From: Phaeobacter italicus
GTDB taxonomy: Bacteria; Pseudomonadota; Alphaproteobacteria; Rhodobacterales; Rhodobacteraceae
Direction: 5' to 3'
Assembly (NCBI RefSeq): GCF_001258055.1
Contig: NZ_CVRM01000001.1
Coordinates: 62,001-126,000 of the forward strand
Length of the DNA: 64,000 bases
The translations under genes and the position numbers were made by a program. This document shows, piece by piece, positions 1-8,867 of this stretch. Within the stretch, counting starts at the first letter, position 1; each line of letters begins with the position of its first letter. The notes under the pieces were generated by a model. It saw only the letters and a list, made by a program, of their open reading frames with translations. It was not told where the DNA came from and did not search any database.

Positions 1-353
1 ACCAGTGCCACGTCGATGCGGCAGTCGGTGAGGCTGCCCTTTGGTTCGCCCTCCAGAAACCGTGCGGCGCTGAGCATCATGCGCTGCATCTGGGTTTCGC
101 TGATGCGGGACACGGCGCTGTCACGGCTGCGGCTGTGCTTGACCTCGACAAAGATCACCATTGCGCCCTGCCGCAGGATCAGATCAATCTCGCTGCCGCC
201 CTTGCGCCAGCGTCGGGCCGCGACCGTGCAGCCGATGCGTTCATAGTGGCGCGCGACCAGTTCCTCTGCCGCGTGGCCTGCGTGATGGGACTGTGCGCCA
301 CGACGCTGCCGGGTGGTTCTCGCCCCTTTGTCAGAGCCTGCACCACCCTGCAT
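1..353 (-). CDS. YraN family (UPF0102) endonuclease-like protein, C-terminus off the window
   Basis: Reading leftward from the ATG at 353, about 117 residues are visible before the window edge cuts the C-terminus. The protein carries the restriction-endonuclease-like core of the YraN/UPF0102 family: GGSEIDLI around residues 55-62, then VIFVEVKHSRSRD, which is the Asp...Glu-x-Lys pattern of PD-(D/E)XK nucleases. The family's cellular role is poorly defined; a DNA or Holliday-junction-related function is usually assumed. It begins 2 nt after the rsmI stop, so the two are co-transcribed, an order common in alphaproteobacteria. The N-terminal 25 residues are basic and polar, as in relatives. Confidence 0.88.
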   Translation of the reverse strand, partial: MQGGAGSDKGARTTRQRRGAQSHHAGHAAEELVARHYERIGCTVAARRWRKGGSEIDLILRQGAMVIFVEVKHSRSRDSAVSRISETQMQRMMLSAARFLEGEPKGSLTDCRIDVAL

Positions 354-355
354 GA

Positions 356-1216
356 TCACCCCTCTCCCTTGGCGATTTCGAGCGCCAGTTGATAGATCTT
401 GCGGCGTGGCATGTTGTGCATCTCTGCGACAATCGCGGCGGCGTCCTTGACCGAGTTCCCCTGCAGGGCCGCGCGCAGGTCGGTGTCCAGATCACCGTCG
501 CTGACGCTGTCGCCGCGATGGCGGTCAACCAGAACCACGATCTCGCCCTTGACGGGGGCGTCCTCCAGCCCGGTGGCCAGGGTGGCCAGGCTGTCGCGGC
601 GGATTTCTTCGAATTTCTTGGTCAGTTCACGGCAGAGCGCGGCGGGGCGGTCGCCCAGGACCTCGGCCATGTCGCGCAAAGAGGCGGCGACGCGTTTGGG
701 CGATTCATAGAAGATCAGCGTGCCGGGCACGGCTGCCAGCTCTTCCAGCCGCTTGCGACGCGCGCCGCTGGCGTTGGGCAAAAACCCCGCAAAAAAGAAC
801 GCATCCGTGGGCAGCCCCGCCAGAGTGAGGGCCGCAAGCGCCGCGGATGGGCCTGGCGCAACCGTCACGAGATGGCCGGCTTCGGCTGCGGCGCGGCTGA
901 GATCATAGCCCGGATCGGCAATCAGCGGCATGCCCGCCTCGGATGCGTAGGCAACCGATTGCCCGTCGTCCAGCGCGGCGAGAAGCTTGGCCCTCGCGCC
1001 TGCACCACTGTGGTCGTGATAGGCCACAATGTGACGGTTGTTCAGCGGAACTCCGTGGATTTCCATCAACTTACGCAGGGACCGCGTGTCTTCTGCCGCG
1101 ATGACATCAGCGGATGCAAGCACATCCAACGCGCGCAAAGTGATGTCACGTGCAGTGCCAATGGGCGTTGCAACAAAGTAAAGGCCGCTAGGCAAATGGA
1201 CGATCTTGTGATTCAC
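356..1216 (-). CDS. rsmI: 16S rRNA (cytidine(1402)-2'-O)-methyltransferase
   Basis: This is a 286-residue tetrapyrrole-methylase-fold enzyme. RsmI 2'-O-methylates C1402 of 16S rRNA in the ribosomal P site using SAM. Family signatures visible are LYFVATPIGTARDITLRAL at the N-terminus, AEDTRSLRKL, and the SAM-binding AGMPLIADPGYDL. I chose the GTG at 1216 (after AAGGCGG) because an upstream in-frame start at 1321 would add 35 residues with no family similarity and overlap the divergent lipoprotein gene. The usual family length of 280-290 supports this. The stop lies 2 nt before yraN. Confidence 0.93.
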   Translation of the reverse strand: MNHKIVHLPSGLYFVATPIGTARDITLRALDVLASADVIAAEDTRSLRKLMEIHGVPLNNRHIVAYHDHSGAGARAKLLAALDDGQSVAYASEAGMPLIADPGYDLSRAAAEAGHLVTVAPGPSAALAALTLAGLPTDAFFFAGFLPNASGARRKRLEELAAVPGTLIFYESPKRVAASLRDMAEVLGDRPAALCRELTKKFEEIRRDSLATLATGLEDAPVKGEIVVLVDRHRGDSVSDGDLDTDLRAALQGNSVKDAAAIVAEMHNMPRRKIYQLALEIAKGEG

Positions 1217-1300
1217 GCTGGACCCGCCTTGTTGGTCGTTTATGATCCCTGAGGTACCACCACGGCGTACGCCGCCGGACAAGGGAGTTTCAAGTCCATT

Positions 1301-2473
1301 ATGTTTGCTGTTTTTAAACACGCCCGCAAGGCGGCTTTGGCCGCAGTGACGGCAGTATCGACGCTTGCGTTGGTAGCCTGCGACACCCTGCCGACCGGCA
1401 GTGGGCCCACCATCAACACATCAAAACCCGTTCCTGTTGCACTGTTGGTGCCGCGTGGCTCGGCTCAGGCGGGCGATGCTTTGCTTGCCCAGAGCCTTGA
1501 GAATGCGGCGCGTCTGGCGATTGCAGATCTGAACGGGGTGCAGATTGACCTGCGCATCTATGACACTGCGGGCAACCCACAGCAGGCCGCAACGGCAGCG
1601 ACCACAGCGATCAACGATGGCGCCCGTGTCATTTTGGGCCCGGTTTATGCAGAGGCTGCAAACGCCGCCGGTCTGGCAGCGGCGCAGCGCAACGTGAACG
1701 TTCTGGCGTTTTCCAACAACACCGCCATCGCGGGTGGCAACGTCTTTATTCTGGGTCCGACCTTTGACAACACCGCCCGCCGGCTGGCCGGCTATGCCGC
1801 CCGTCAGGGCAAGGGCAATATGGTGATTGTCAGCGGCAGCGACCCCGCCGGTCAGGCAGGGCGCGTCGCGATTGAACGGGCCGCTGCGGTGACGGGGGCC
1901 AATGTGGCTGGCGCTGTCAGCTACGAGCTGTCCCAGCAAGGCGTGATCAATGCGATCCCGACCATCCGCTCTTCTGTCGGCAGCAGCGGCGCGCAGTCGG
2001 TTTTCCTGACCGCAAACACGGCAGGCGCCCTGCCCCTGCTGACCCAGTTGATGCCCGAAGCAGGCGTTGATCCGGCCGTGACACAGTATATCGGTCTGAC
2101 CCGCTGGGATATCCCGTCCCAGACCCTGTCGCTGCCCGGCGTCCAAGGCGGCTGGTTTGCGCTGCCCGATCCGAACAAAACCTCGCAGTTCCGCGCCCGC
2201 TATCAGGGGACTTATGGCGCTGCGCCGCATCCGATCGGCGGTCTGGCCTATGACGGCATTGCTGCAATCGGGGCGCTGGTTGGCGCAGGCAAATCCGATG
2301 CGCTCACCGGCGCGGCCCTGACCCAGGGCAGTGGTTTCCAGGGCACTGGCGGCATCTTCCGTCTGCGTCCGGACGGCACCAATGAACGCGGCCTTGCGGT
2401 TGCAACCATCCAAGAACAGAAGGTCGTGGTTATTGAGCCAGCTCCCTCCAGCTTCGCCGGTGCCGGATTCTGA
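1301..2473 (+). CDS. penicillin-binding protein activator lipoprotein (LpoA/LppC family)
   Basis: The 390-residue protein starts with a lipoprotein signal: a basic N-terminus, a hydrophobic stretch, and the lipobox LVAC with the lipidated Cys at residue 27. The rest is a type-1 periplasmic-binding-protein fold (Peripla_BP_6), with GPVYAEAANAAGLAAAQRN and the ligand-cleft style segment VLAFSNNTAIAGGN. In enterobacteria LpoA activates PBP1a from the outer membrane. Alphaproteobacterial members have the same fold but no proven partner, so the role here is inferred. It diverges from rsmI, and AAGGGAG upstream is a good ribosome binding site. Its last 41 nt overlap the chosen start of glnD. Confidence 0.85.
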   Translation: MFAVFKHARKAALAAVTAVSTLALVACDTLPTGSGPTINTSKPVPVALLVPRGSAQAGDALLAQSLENAARLAIADLNGVQIDLRIYDTAGNPQQAATAATTAINDGARVILGPVYAEAANAAGLAAAQRNVNVLAFSNNTAIAGGNVFILGPTFDNTARRLAGYAARQGKGNMVIVSGSDPAGQAGRVAIERAAAVTGANVAGAVSYELSQQGVINAIPTIRSSVGSSGAQSVFLTANTAGALPLLTQLMPEAGVDPAVTQYIGLTRWDIPSQTLSLPGVQGGWFALPDPNKTSQFRARYQGTYGAAPHPIGGLAYDGIAAIGALVGAGKSDALTGAALTQGSGFQGTGGIFRLRPDGTNERGLAVATIQEQKVVVIEPAPSSFAGAGF

Positions 2474-5261
2474 TCCGGCACTGCCCGACACCCTGCACCT
2501 ACCGCCCTTGCCGGGACCGCTGATCTGCGATCCCGGCAAGATCTTTGATGCCCGCGCGATCCGCCAGCAGATCACGGCCCTGTCCGAGGACTGCAACGGG
2601 GCGGATTTGCGCGCGGGGGTCGTCAAGATCCTGCGTGACGCCAACAAAGCCGGGCGCGCGGCCATTGCCGAGGCCTTTGGCGAAGAGCCCTTTGCAGCGC
2701 GCGCGCTGACGCGATCCTATGTCTATCTGACCGACGGTCTGGTCACGGCCGCGCATTTCACCGCGACGCAGCTTTTGCATCCCATTGCCAACCCCACGCA
2801 GGGCGAACGTATCGCCGTGATCGCGGTTGGGGGATATGGCCGTGGGGAAATGGCGCCGCATTCCGATGTCGATCTGCTGTTCCTGACCCCTTACAAGATC
2901 ACCGCCTGGGCCGAGAGCGTCATTGAATCGATGCTCTACATCCTGTGGGATCTGCGCCTGAAAGTGGGCCATTCCAGCCGGACGATCCGCGACTGCATTC
3001 GCCTCGGCGGTGAGGATTTCACCATCCGCACCGCCCTGTTGGAGCAGCGGTTTCTGGATGGCGACGAGGCCCTGGCGCAGGAGCTGGGGGAACGGCTGCG
3101 TGGCGAGCTGTTTTCCAAAGACCCCAAGGATTTTGTCGAGGCCAAACTGGCCGAACGCGATGCCCGCCACCTGAAACAGGGCCAGCGCTATGTCGTGGAA
3201 CCCAACGTCAAAGAGGGCAAGGGCGGCTTGCGCGATCTGCAATCGCTCTACTGGATTGCAAAATACCTTTATCAGGTCGAGGACGTCGCCGAACTGGTGC
3301 CGATGGGGCTGTTCAGCCCTGAAGAGCTCGATTCATTTGCCAAGGCAGAGAATTTCCTCTGGGCTGCACGGGCCCATCTGCATCTGATCGCCAATCGCGC
3401 AACTGAACAGCTGAGTTTCGACATGCAGGTCGAGGTGGCTGACCGCATGGGATATGAGGACCGATCGGGCCGACGCGGCGTCGAGGTCTTCATGCAGGAG
3501 TATTTCCGCCACGCCACGACTGTGGGGGATGTAACCCGGATCTTTCTGACCAAGCTGGAAGAAAGCCATCTGAAGAACGAACCCCTGCTGGAGCGCATTT
3601 TCCGCCGTCGCCCGCGGGTGAAATCCGGCTACAAGGTGGTGCGCAACCGGCTGGACGTGGCTGATCCCGACGCATTCTGCGAGGACAAGCTGAACCTGCT
3701 GCGCATCTTCGAGGAAGCCCTGCGCACAGGCATGTTGATCCACCCGGATGCAATGCGTCTGGTAACGGCCAATCTGCATCTCGTTGATGAGGAGATGCGC
3801 AACGACAAGGAAGCCCAGCGGATCTTTCTTGATCTGCTGCTGAAACACGGCAACCCGGAACGTGCGCTGCGGCGGATGAACGAGCTGGGCGTACTGAGCG
3901 CCTTTGTCCCCGAGTTCGAACCGATCGTGGCGATGATGCAGTTCAACATGTATCATTCCTACACCGTGGACGAACACACCATTCAGGTGATCGCCAACTT
4001 TGCCGCCATCGAACGGGGCGAGCTGGAAGATGAGCTGCCGCTGTCGTCGGAGATCCTGCGCAAAGGATTGAGCCGCAAGGTGCTGCTTGTTGCCATGCTG
4101 TTGCATGACATCGGCAAGGGGCGCGAACAGGATCATTCGATCCTTGGTGCGCAGATTGCCCGACGCGTCGCGCCTCGGCTTGGGCTCAACAAAAGCGAGA
4201 CCGAAACGGTCGAATGGCTGGTGCGTTATCACCTGCTGATGTCGGACATGGCGCAGAAACGCGACATTGCCGACCCGCGCACCGTGCGCGACTTTGCCAA
4301 GGCGGTGAAGACGATCAAGCGGCTGGACCTTTTGCTGCTGCTCACGGTCTGTGACATTCGCGGCGTCGGGCCTGACACCTGGAACAACTGGAAAGCGGCG
4401 CTGTTGCGGGCGCTGTACAACCAGACGCGCGAGGCGCTGGAAAACGGCATGGAGGCGTTGAACCGGGCCCATCGCGGCACCGAGGCCAAGAAAGCCCTGC
4501 GCGCCGCCCTGCCCGGCTGGCCCAAAGCCGATCTGAAGATCGAAACCGGGCGGCATTATGATCCCTACTGGCAGGGTCTGGATGTCACCGCGCATATCGA
4601 CTTTGCCGAAATGCTGCGAGAGCTGACAGAGCGGGACAACCCCGCAGAGGTCATCATCCGCCTGCATCCAGATGAAGACCGGGATGCAACGCGGGCCTGT
4701 TTCTGCATGGCCGACCACCCCGGCATCTTTGCCCGCATCGCCGGTGCGCTGGCGCTGGTTGGGGCCAATGTGGTCGATGCGCGATCCTATACAACCAAAG
4801 ACGGCTACGTCACCGATGCCTTCTGGATCCAGGACACCGAGGGCCACCCTTATGAGGCAGACCGCCTGCCACGTCTCAGCCAGATGATCCACAAAACGCT
4901 CAAGGGCGAAGTGATCGCAGGCGAGGCGCTGAAGTCACGCGACAAGATCAAGAAGCGCGAACGCGCCTTCAACGTGCCCACGCATATCACCTTCGACAAC
5001 GACGGCTCGGAGATCTACACGATCATCGAGGTGGACACCCGCGACCGCCCCGGGCTGCTGTATGATCTGGCCCGCACCCTTGCCGGAGCCAATATCTATA
5101 TCGCCAATGCGGTCATCGCGACCTATGGCGAGCAGGTTGTCGATGCGTTTTACGTGAAGGATATGTTCGGGTTGAAATATTACTCCGAGGCCAAGCAGAA
5201 ATCGCTGGAAGCCAAGCTGCGCAGTGCCATCGCCGAAGGGGCAAAACGGGCCGGATCATGA
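2433..5261 (+). CDS. glnD: bifunctional [protein-PII] uridylyltransferase/uridylyl-removing enzyme
   Basis: GlnD senses glutamine and uridylylates or deuridylylates PII, setting the state of nitrogen control. All four domains are visible: nucleotidyltransferase with GGYGRGEM near residue 133 and DVD near 145; the GlnD linker; an HD hydrolase with LLHDIGKG near 557; and two C-terminal ACT domains near 756 and 862 that would bind glutamine. I place the start at TTG 2433, 9 nt after AGAAGG, giving 942 residues. An in-frame ATG at 2331 would overlap the upstream gene by 143 nt with unrelated sequence, and GTG 2460 has no ribosome binding site. The stop overlaps the murJ start (ATGA). Confidence 0.93.
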   Translation: MSQLPPASPVPDSDPALPDTLHLPPLPGPLICDPGKIFDARAIRQQITALSEDCNGADLRAGVVKILRDANKAGRAAIAEAFGEEPFAARALTRSYVYLTDGLVTAAHFTATQLLHPIANPTQGERIAVIAVGGYGRGEMAPHSDVDLLFLTPYKITAWAESVIESMLYILWDLRLKVGHSSRTIRDCIRLGGEDFTIRTALLEQRFLDGDEALAQELGERLRGELFSKDPKDFVEAKLAERDARHLKQGQRYVVEPNVKEGKGGLRDLQSLYWIAKYLYQVEDVAELVPMGLFSPEELDSFAKAENFLWAARAHLHLIANRATEQLSFDMQVEVADRMGYEDRSGRRGVEVFMQEYFRHATTVGDVTRIFLTKLEESHLKNEPLLERIFRRRPRVKSGYKVVRNRLDVADPDAFCEDKLNLLRIFEEALRTGMLIHPDAMRLVTANLHLVDEEMRNDKEAQRIFLDLLLKHGNPERALRRMNELGVLSAFVPEFEPIVAMMQFNMYHSYTVDEHTIQVIANFAAIERGELEDELPLSSEILRKGLSRKVLLVAMLLHDIGKGREQDHSILGAQIARRVAPRLGLNKSETETVEWLVRYHLLMSDMAQKRDIADPRTVRDFAKAVKTIKRLDLLLLLTVCDIRGVGPDTWNNWKAALLRALYNQTREALENGMEALNRAHRGTEAKKALRAALPGWPKADLKIETGRHYDPYWQGLDVTAHIDFAEMLRELTERDNPAEVIIRLHPDEDRDATRACFCMADHPGIFARIAGALALVGANVVDARSYTTKDGYVTDAFWIQDTEGHPYEADRLPRLSQMIHKTLKGEVIAGEALKSRDKIKKRERAFNVPTHITFDNDGSEIYTIIEVDTRDRPGLLYDLARTLAGANIYIANAVIATYGEQVVDAFYVKDMFGLKYYSEAKQKSLEAKLRSAIAEGAKRAGS

Positions 5262-6808
5262 AGCCGATCAAACTGCTGTCGGGGTTTCTCACCGTTGGGT
5301 TCTGGACCCTGGCGAGCCGCATTCTGGGGTTTCTGCGTGAAATCCTGATCACTGCCTACATCGGGCCGGGTCCGTTGATGGACGCGTTTGTTGCGGCCTT
5401 TCGACTGCCCAACATGTTCCGTCGGTTCTTTGCCGAAGGGGCCTTTAACGCGGCCTTTGTGCCGATGTTTGCCAAACGTGTCGAAAGCGGCGACGACCCG
5501 CAGGGGTTTGCCCAGGAGGCGTTCAATCTGCTGGCCGCGACGGTTTTGCTGCTGGTCGGGCTTGGCATGGTGTTCATGCCTGCGCTGGTCTGGGCCACGG
5601 CGGGCGGTTTTGTTGGCGATGCGCGGTTTGATCTGGCTGTCGGCTATGGTCAGATCGTCTTTCCCTACATTCTGTTCATGTCCCTTGCGGCACTGTTTTC
5701 CGGCGTTCTGAATGCCACTGGCCGTTTTGCTGCAGCGGCGGCGGCGCCTGTGTTGCTGAACATCTTTGCCTGTGCCGCAATGGTGGCTGGCGCCGTTCTT
5801 GGCGGCGAGGTCATCAGCTGGCTGATCTGGACCATTCCGGTGGCAGGCGTCGCGCAGCTGGCGCTGGTCTGGCGCGCCACCAGCAAGGCTGGCATTCACC
5901 TGCGCCCCGGCCTGCCGCGTTGGACGCCGCAGATGAAAACGCTGGTGCGTGTGGCCCTGCCTGCGGCGCTGGCGATGGGGGTGACGCAGATCAATCTGGT
6001 GGTCGGCCAGCAGGTTGCCTCTGACATTGAAAACGCCGTGAGCTGGCTGTTTGTGTCGGACCGGCTGTATCAGCTGCCGCTCGGCGTTGTGGGGATTGCC
6101 ATCGGGATCGTGCTGCTGCCGGATCTGTCGCGCCGCCTGCGGGCGGGCGATGATGCGGGCGCGCGCGATGCCTTTTCCCGCGCGGGGGAGTTTTCCTTGC
6201 TGCTGACCCTGCCCTCGACCGCCGCGTTTCTGGCGGTGCCTATGGTGCTGGTTTCGGTTCTTTATGAACGCGGCGCAACCGGGGCCGATGACGTGGCCGC
6301 CATCGCGCTGGCAGTGGCGATCTATGGCGCGGGCCTGCCGGCATTCGTGCTGCAAAAGGTGCTGCAGCCGCTGTATTTTGCCCGCGAAGATACCCGTTCG
6401 CCGTTTCATTATGCGCTGGTGGCAATGGTCATCAACGCGGCGCTGGCCTTTGGCCTAAAACCCTATCTTGGCTGGATCGCCCCCGCCATTGCCGCCACAG
6501 TGGCGGGCTGGGCAATGGTGGCCTGCCTGTGGCTGGGCGCCCGCCGCATGGGAGAGGTCGCGCGGTTCGACCAGCGGTTCTACGACCGGAGCCTGCGCAT
6601 TCTGGCCGCCTCTGCCATCATGGGAGCCGTGCTCTTTGGGGTGGTGCAGCAGTTTGGCTGGCTGTTCTACCTGCCCAGCTGGCGCTATCTCGCGCTTTTG
6701 GGCCTGATCGTTCTGGGCGCAGCCGTCTATTTCGGAGTTGGCCAGATCATCGGCGCGGTACGGCTGGGGGATTTGAAACGTTCCGTCCGCAGGGGCGGCA
6801 AAGCATAG
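5258..6808 (+). CDS. murJ: lipid II flippase MurJ (MviN)
   Basis: A 516-residue polytopic membrane protein of the MOP superfamily, which moves lipid II across the inner membrane for peptidoglycan synthesis. The N-terminus is diagnostic: TLASRILGFLREILIT, then MDAFVAAFRLPNMFRRFFAEGAFNAAFVP, containing the conserved central-cavity arginines. About 13-14 hydrophobic segments follow. Its ATG overlaps the glnD stop by 4 nt, indicating translational coupling; the glnD-murJ pairing is common in Rhodobacterales. The downstream gene is convergent. Confidence 0.95.
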   Translation: MKPIKLLSGFLTVGFWTLASRILGFLREILITAYIGPGPLMDAFVAAFRLPNMFRRFFAEGAFNAAFVPMFAKRVESGDDPQGFAQEAFNLLAATVLLLVGLGMVFMPALVWATAGGFVGDARFDLAVGYGQIVFPYILFMSLAALFSGVLNATGRFAAAAAAPVLLNIFACAAMVAGAVLGGEVISWLIWTIPVAGVAQLALVWRATSKAGIHLRPGLPRWTPQMKTLVRVALPAALAMGVTQINLVVGQQVASDIENAVSWLFVSDRLYQLPLGVVGIAIGIVLLPDLSRRLRAGDDAGARDAFSRAGEFSLLLTLPSTAAFLAVPMVLVSVLYERGATGADDVAAIALAVAIYGAGLPAFVLQKVLQPLYFAREDTRSPFHYALVAMVINAALAFGLKPYLGWIAPAIAATVAGWAMVACLWLGARRMGEVARFDQRFYDRSLRILAASAIMGAVLFGVVQQFGWLFYLPSWRYLALLGLIVLGAAVYFGVGQIIGAVRLGDLKRSVRRGGKA

Positions 6809-6815
6809 ACACCTC

Positions 6816-6846
6816 ACGCGCCGGACACGGCCCCAGCACCGGCGCT
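6816..6846. terminator. possible bidirectional terminator hairpin between murJ and the rhomboid-like gene
   Basis: GCGCCGG and CCGGCGC form a perfect 7-bp inverted repeat in the 70-nt space between two convergent genes. There is no T-tract, so intrinsic termination is uncertain. A second copy of CCGGCGCTG follows directly. Confidence 0.3.
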
Positions 6847-6878
6847 GCTGTTTCCGGCGCTGAGCATCTGTGCCTGTC

Positions 6879-7565
6879 CTACTCCCGGCGGATGCGGTTG
6901 CGGATGCGGGCCCAGCCGCCGGGGGCGAGAAAGAAGGACAGGCCAAAGCCGGTGGCAAAACCGCAGAGGTCCGCGACCCAGTCCAATGTGCCGCCGAACA
7001 ACAGGCCGAACAGCAGCTGGATCCCCATCAAGAACGCAATCAGCGTGAAGGCGCGGCTTTGCTGGGCGCCGACCAGCGACAGCTGGCGCCACAGAATATA
7101 GGTAAAGGCCCCGATCAGGCCGTAGACGGCGGGAAAGCCCCCGACCAGCGGCACCGGGGATTGGGTCAGCAGCGCATATCCCAAGGCCCCGCCGATCCCG
7201 GACATCACAAAGATCAGCACCATCGCGGCATCGCCAAACAGCTCTCCCACCATTTTGCCCATGGCCAGCACAAAAACGCAGACAAACAGCGTCTGGGTAA
7301 AGGCCACATGCACAAAGGGGTAGGACACAAAGCGGATCAGATGCTCGGCCGGCCACTGCCCGGTTTCCCACATCCAGGCAAAAATCTCGGCGGAGAAGGC
7401 ATAGCTTTGGACCGCATCAAGCCGCCAGCCAATGGCCTCTGGCCCGCCGACAATGCCACGGGCGCCCAGCGAAAACGCCGCCTCGATGCCCATGATGATC
7501 AGCACCAGCGCGATCACACCGGGGGGCAATGGGTTCACGGGGGACGGTTCTCTGACGTGGTCCAT
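6879..7565 (-). CDS. rhomboid-fold membrane protein, predicted catalytically inactive
   Basis: A 228-residue protein with six or more membrane segments and a rhomboid architecture. Known rhomboid proteases use a Ser in GxSG on TM4 and a His in AHxxG on TM6. Here the TM4 motif reads [12 protein letters not shown], so the Ser position is Phe144. The TM6 motif reads DWVADLCGF, so the His position is Asp199. Both members of the catalytic dyad are therefore missing while the fold motifs ([10 protein letters not shown]-x2-G) remain. By analogy with iRhoms it may act as a chaperone or quality-control factor; that is inference. GGAGAAAG precedes the ATG. It diverges from trpS. Confidence 0.82.
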   Translation of the reverse strand: MDHVREPSPVNPLPPGVIALVLIIMGIEAAFSLGARGIVGGPEAIGWRLDAVQSYAFSAEIFAWMWETGQWPAEHLIRFVSYPFVHVAFTQTLFVCVFVLAMGKMVGELFGDAAMVLIFVMSGIGGALGYALLTQSPVPLVGGFPAVYGLIGAFTYILWRQLSLVGAQQSRAFTLIAFLMGIQLLFGLLFGGTLDWVADLCGFATGFGLSFFLAPGGWARIRNRIRRE

Positions 7566-7696
7566 CTTGGGGCTTTCTCCTGCTCGCCTGCTTTATCGCC
7601 TCGCCCTGGCCCGCACAGCGGATCCGCGCGCGGTTGACGACGGTTCCTGCCATGGTTAAGCCACTGAGCATCCTAATTCCAGACGGGAGTTTCTCG

Positions 7697-8725
7697 ATGA
7701 CCGAGACCACATTCACGCCTCGCGTGTTTTCCGGCATCCAGCCCTCGGGCAATCTGCACCTGGGCAACTATCTTGGCGCGCTCAAGCGGTTCGTCGACTG
7801 GCAGGCCAAGGACGTGGAAAGCATCTACTGCATGGTGGATCTTCACGCGATCACCGTCTGGCAGGATCCGGCGGATCTGAAGAAATCCACGCGCGAGCTG
7901 TGTGCGGGTTTCATCGCGGCAGGGCTTGATCCGGAGAAGTCCATTCTCATCAACCAGAGTCAGGTGCCCGAACATGCGCAGCTGGCCTGGGTGTTCAACT
8001 GCGTCGCGCGCATGGGCTGGATGCAGCGCATGACCCAATGGAAGGACAAGGCCGGCAAAAACGCGCAGAACGCGTCGCTTGGTCTTTTTGCCTATCCTGC
8101 GCTGATGGCGGCTGACATTCTGGTCTATCACGCGACCCATGTACCGGTGGGTGAGGATCAGAAACAGCATCTTGAGCTGACACGGGACATCGCGATCAAG
8201 TTCAACCATGACTATGGCGTGAACTTCTTCCCCGAAACCGAGCCGGTGATTGAAGGCGCGGCAACCCGCGTCATGAGCCTGCGCGATGGTTCCAAGAAGA
8301 TGTCGAAGTCCGATCCCTCGGATGCCAGCCGCATCAACCTGACCGATGATGCGGACGCCATCGCCAAGAAGATCCGCAAGGCCAAGACCGACCCGGAGGC
8401 GCTGCCGTCCGAGGCCAAGGGCCTGGAAGAGCGCCCCGAAGCACGCAACCTCGTCAATATCTATGCCGCGATGGCAGAGATGAGCGTCGACCAGGTGCTG
8501 GCAGAGGTGGGCGGCAAGCAGTTCTCGGAGTTCAAACCGATGCTTGCGGATCTGGCTGTCGCCAAGATGTCTCCGATCACCACAGAGATGGCCCGGCTGA
8601 TGGAAAACCAGGACGAGATCGACAAGATCCTCGCCCGTGGCTCGGAGCGCGCCCGCGCGATCACCGCGCCCATCCTGAGCCAGACCTACGACATCATCGG
8701 CATGGTGCGCCCTGTCGAGGTCTAA
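7697..8725 (+). CDS. trpS: tryptophan--tRNA ligase
   Basis: A 342-residue class I aminoacyl-tRNA synthetase charging tRNA-Trp. The signature HxGH-type motif is [17 protein letters not shown] near residue 12, and the KMSKS loop is [10 protein letters not shown] near residue 197. [17 protein letters not shown] is the conserved tRNA/dimer-region motif. ATG 7697 follows GGGAG with 7-nt spacing. An in-frame ATG 63 nt upstream adds sequence absent from the family, so I excluded it. A strong intrinsic terminator follows at 8761. Confidence 0.96.
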   Translation: MTETTFTPRVFSGIQPSGNLHLGNYLGALKRFVDWQAKDVESIYCMVDLHAITVWQDPADLKKSTRELCAGFIAAGLDPEKSILINQSQVPEHAQLAWVFNCVARMGWMQRMTQWKDKAGKNAQNASLGLFAYPALMAADILVYHATHVPVGEDQKQHLELTRDIAIKFNHDYGVNFFPETEPVIEGAATRVMSLRDGSKKMSKSDPSDASRINLTDDADAIAKKIRKAKTDPEALPSEAKGLEERPEARNLVNIYAAMAEMSVDQVLAEVGGKQFSEFKPMLADLAVAKMSPITTEMARLMENQDEIDKILARGSERARAITAPILSQTYDIIGMVRPVEV

Positions 8726-8760
8726 GACCGGTCAAGCCCAGGCACTGACATGACTTTTTG

Positions 8761-8790
8761 ACCGCCCCGCATTGGGGCGGTTTTCTTTTG
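8761..8790 (+). terminator. intrinsic terminator of trpS
   Basis: CCGCCCC and GGGGCGG form a 7-bp GC-only stem with a short GCATT loop, followed by TTTTCTTTT. It sits 36 nt after the trpS stop. Confidence 0.9.
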
Positions 8791-8867
8791 CGCCGCTGCT
8801 GCGCAACTTTCCTGTGAGTCATCCGTTGTCTTTCTGTGGCCATGTGCCGGAACAGAAAGGAACCGAC

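Noticed and set aside
3333-4892. Long leftward open frame opposite glnD
   Set aside because: It lies wholly inside glnD, and its composition is that of an antisense shadow.
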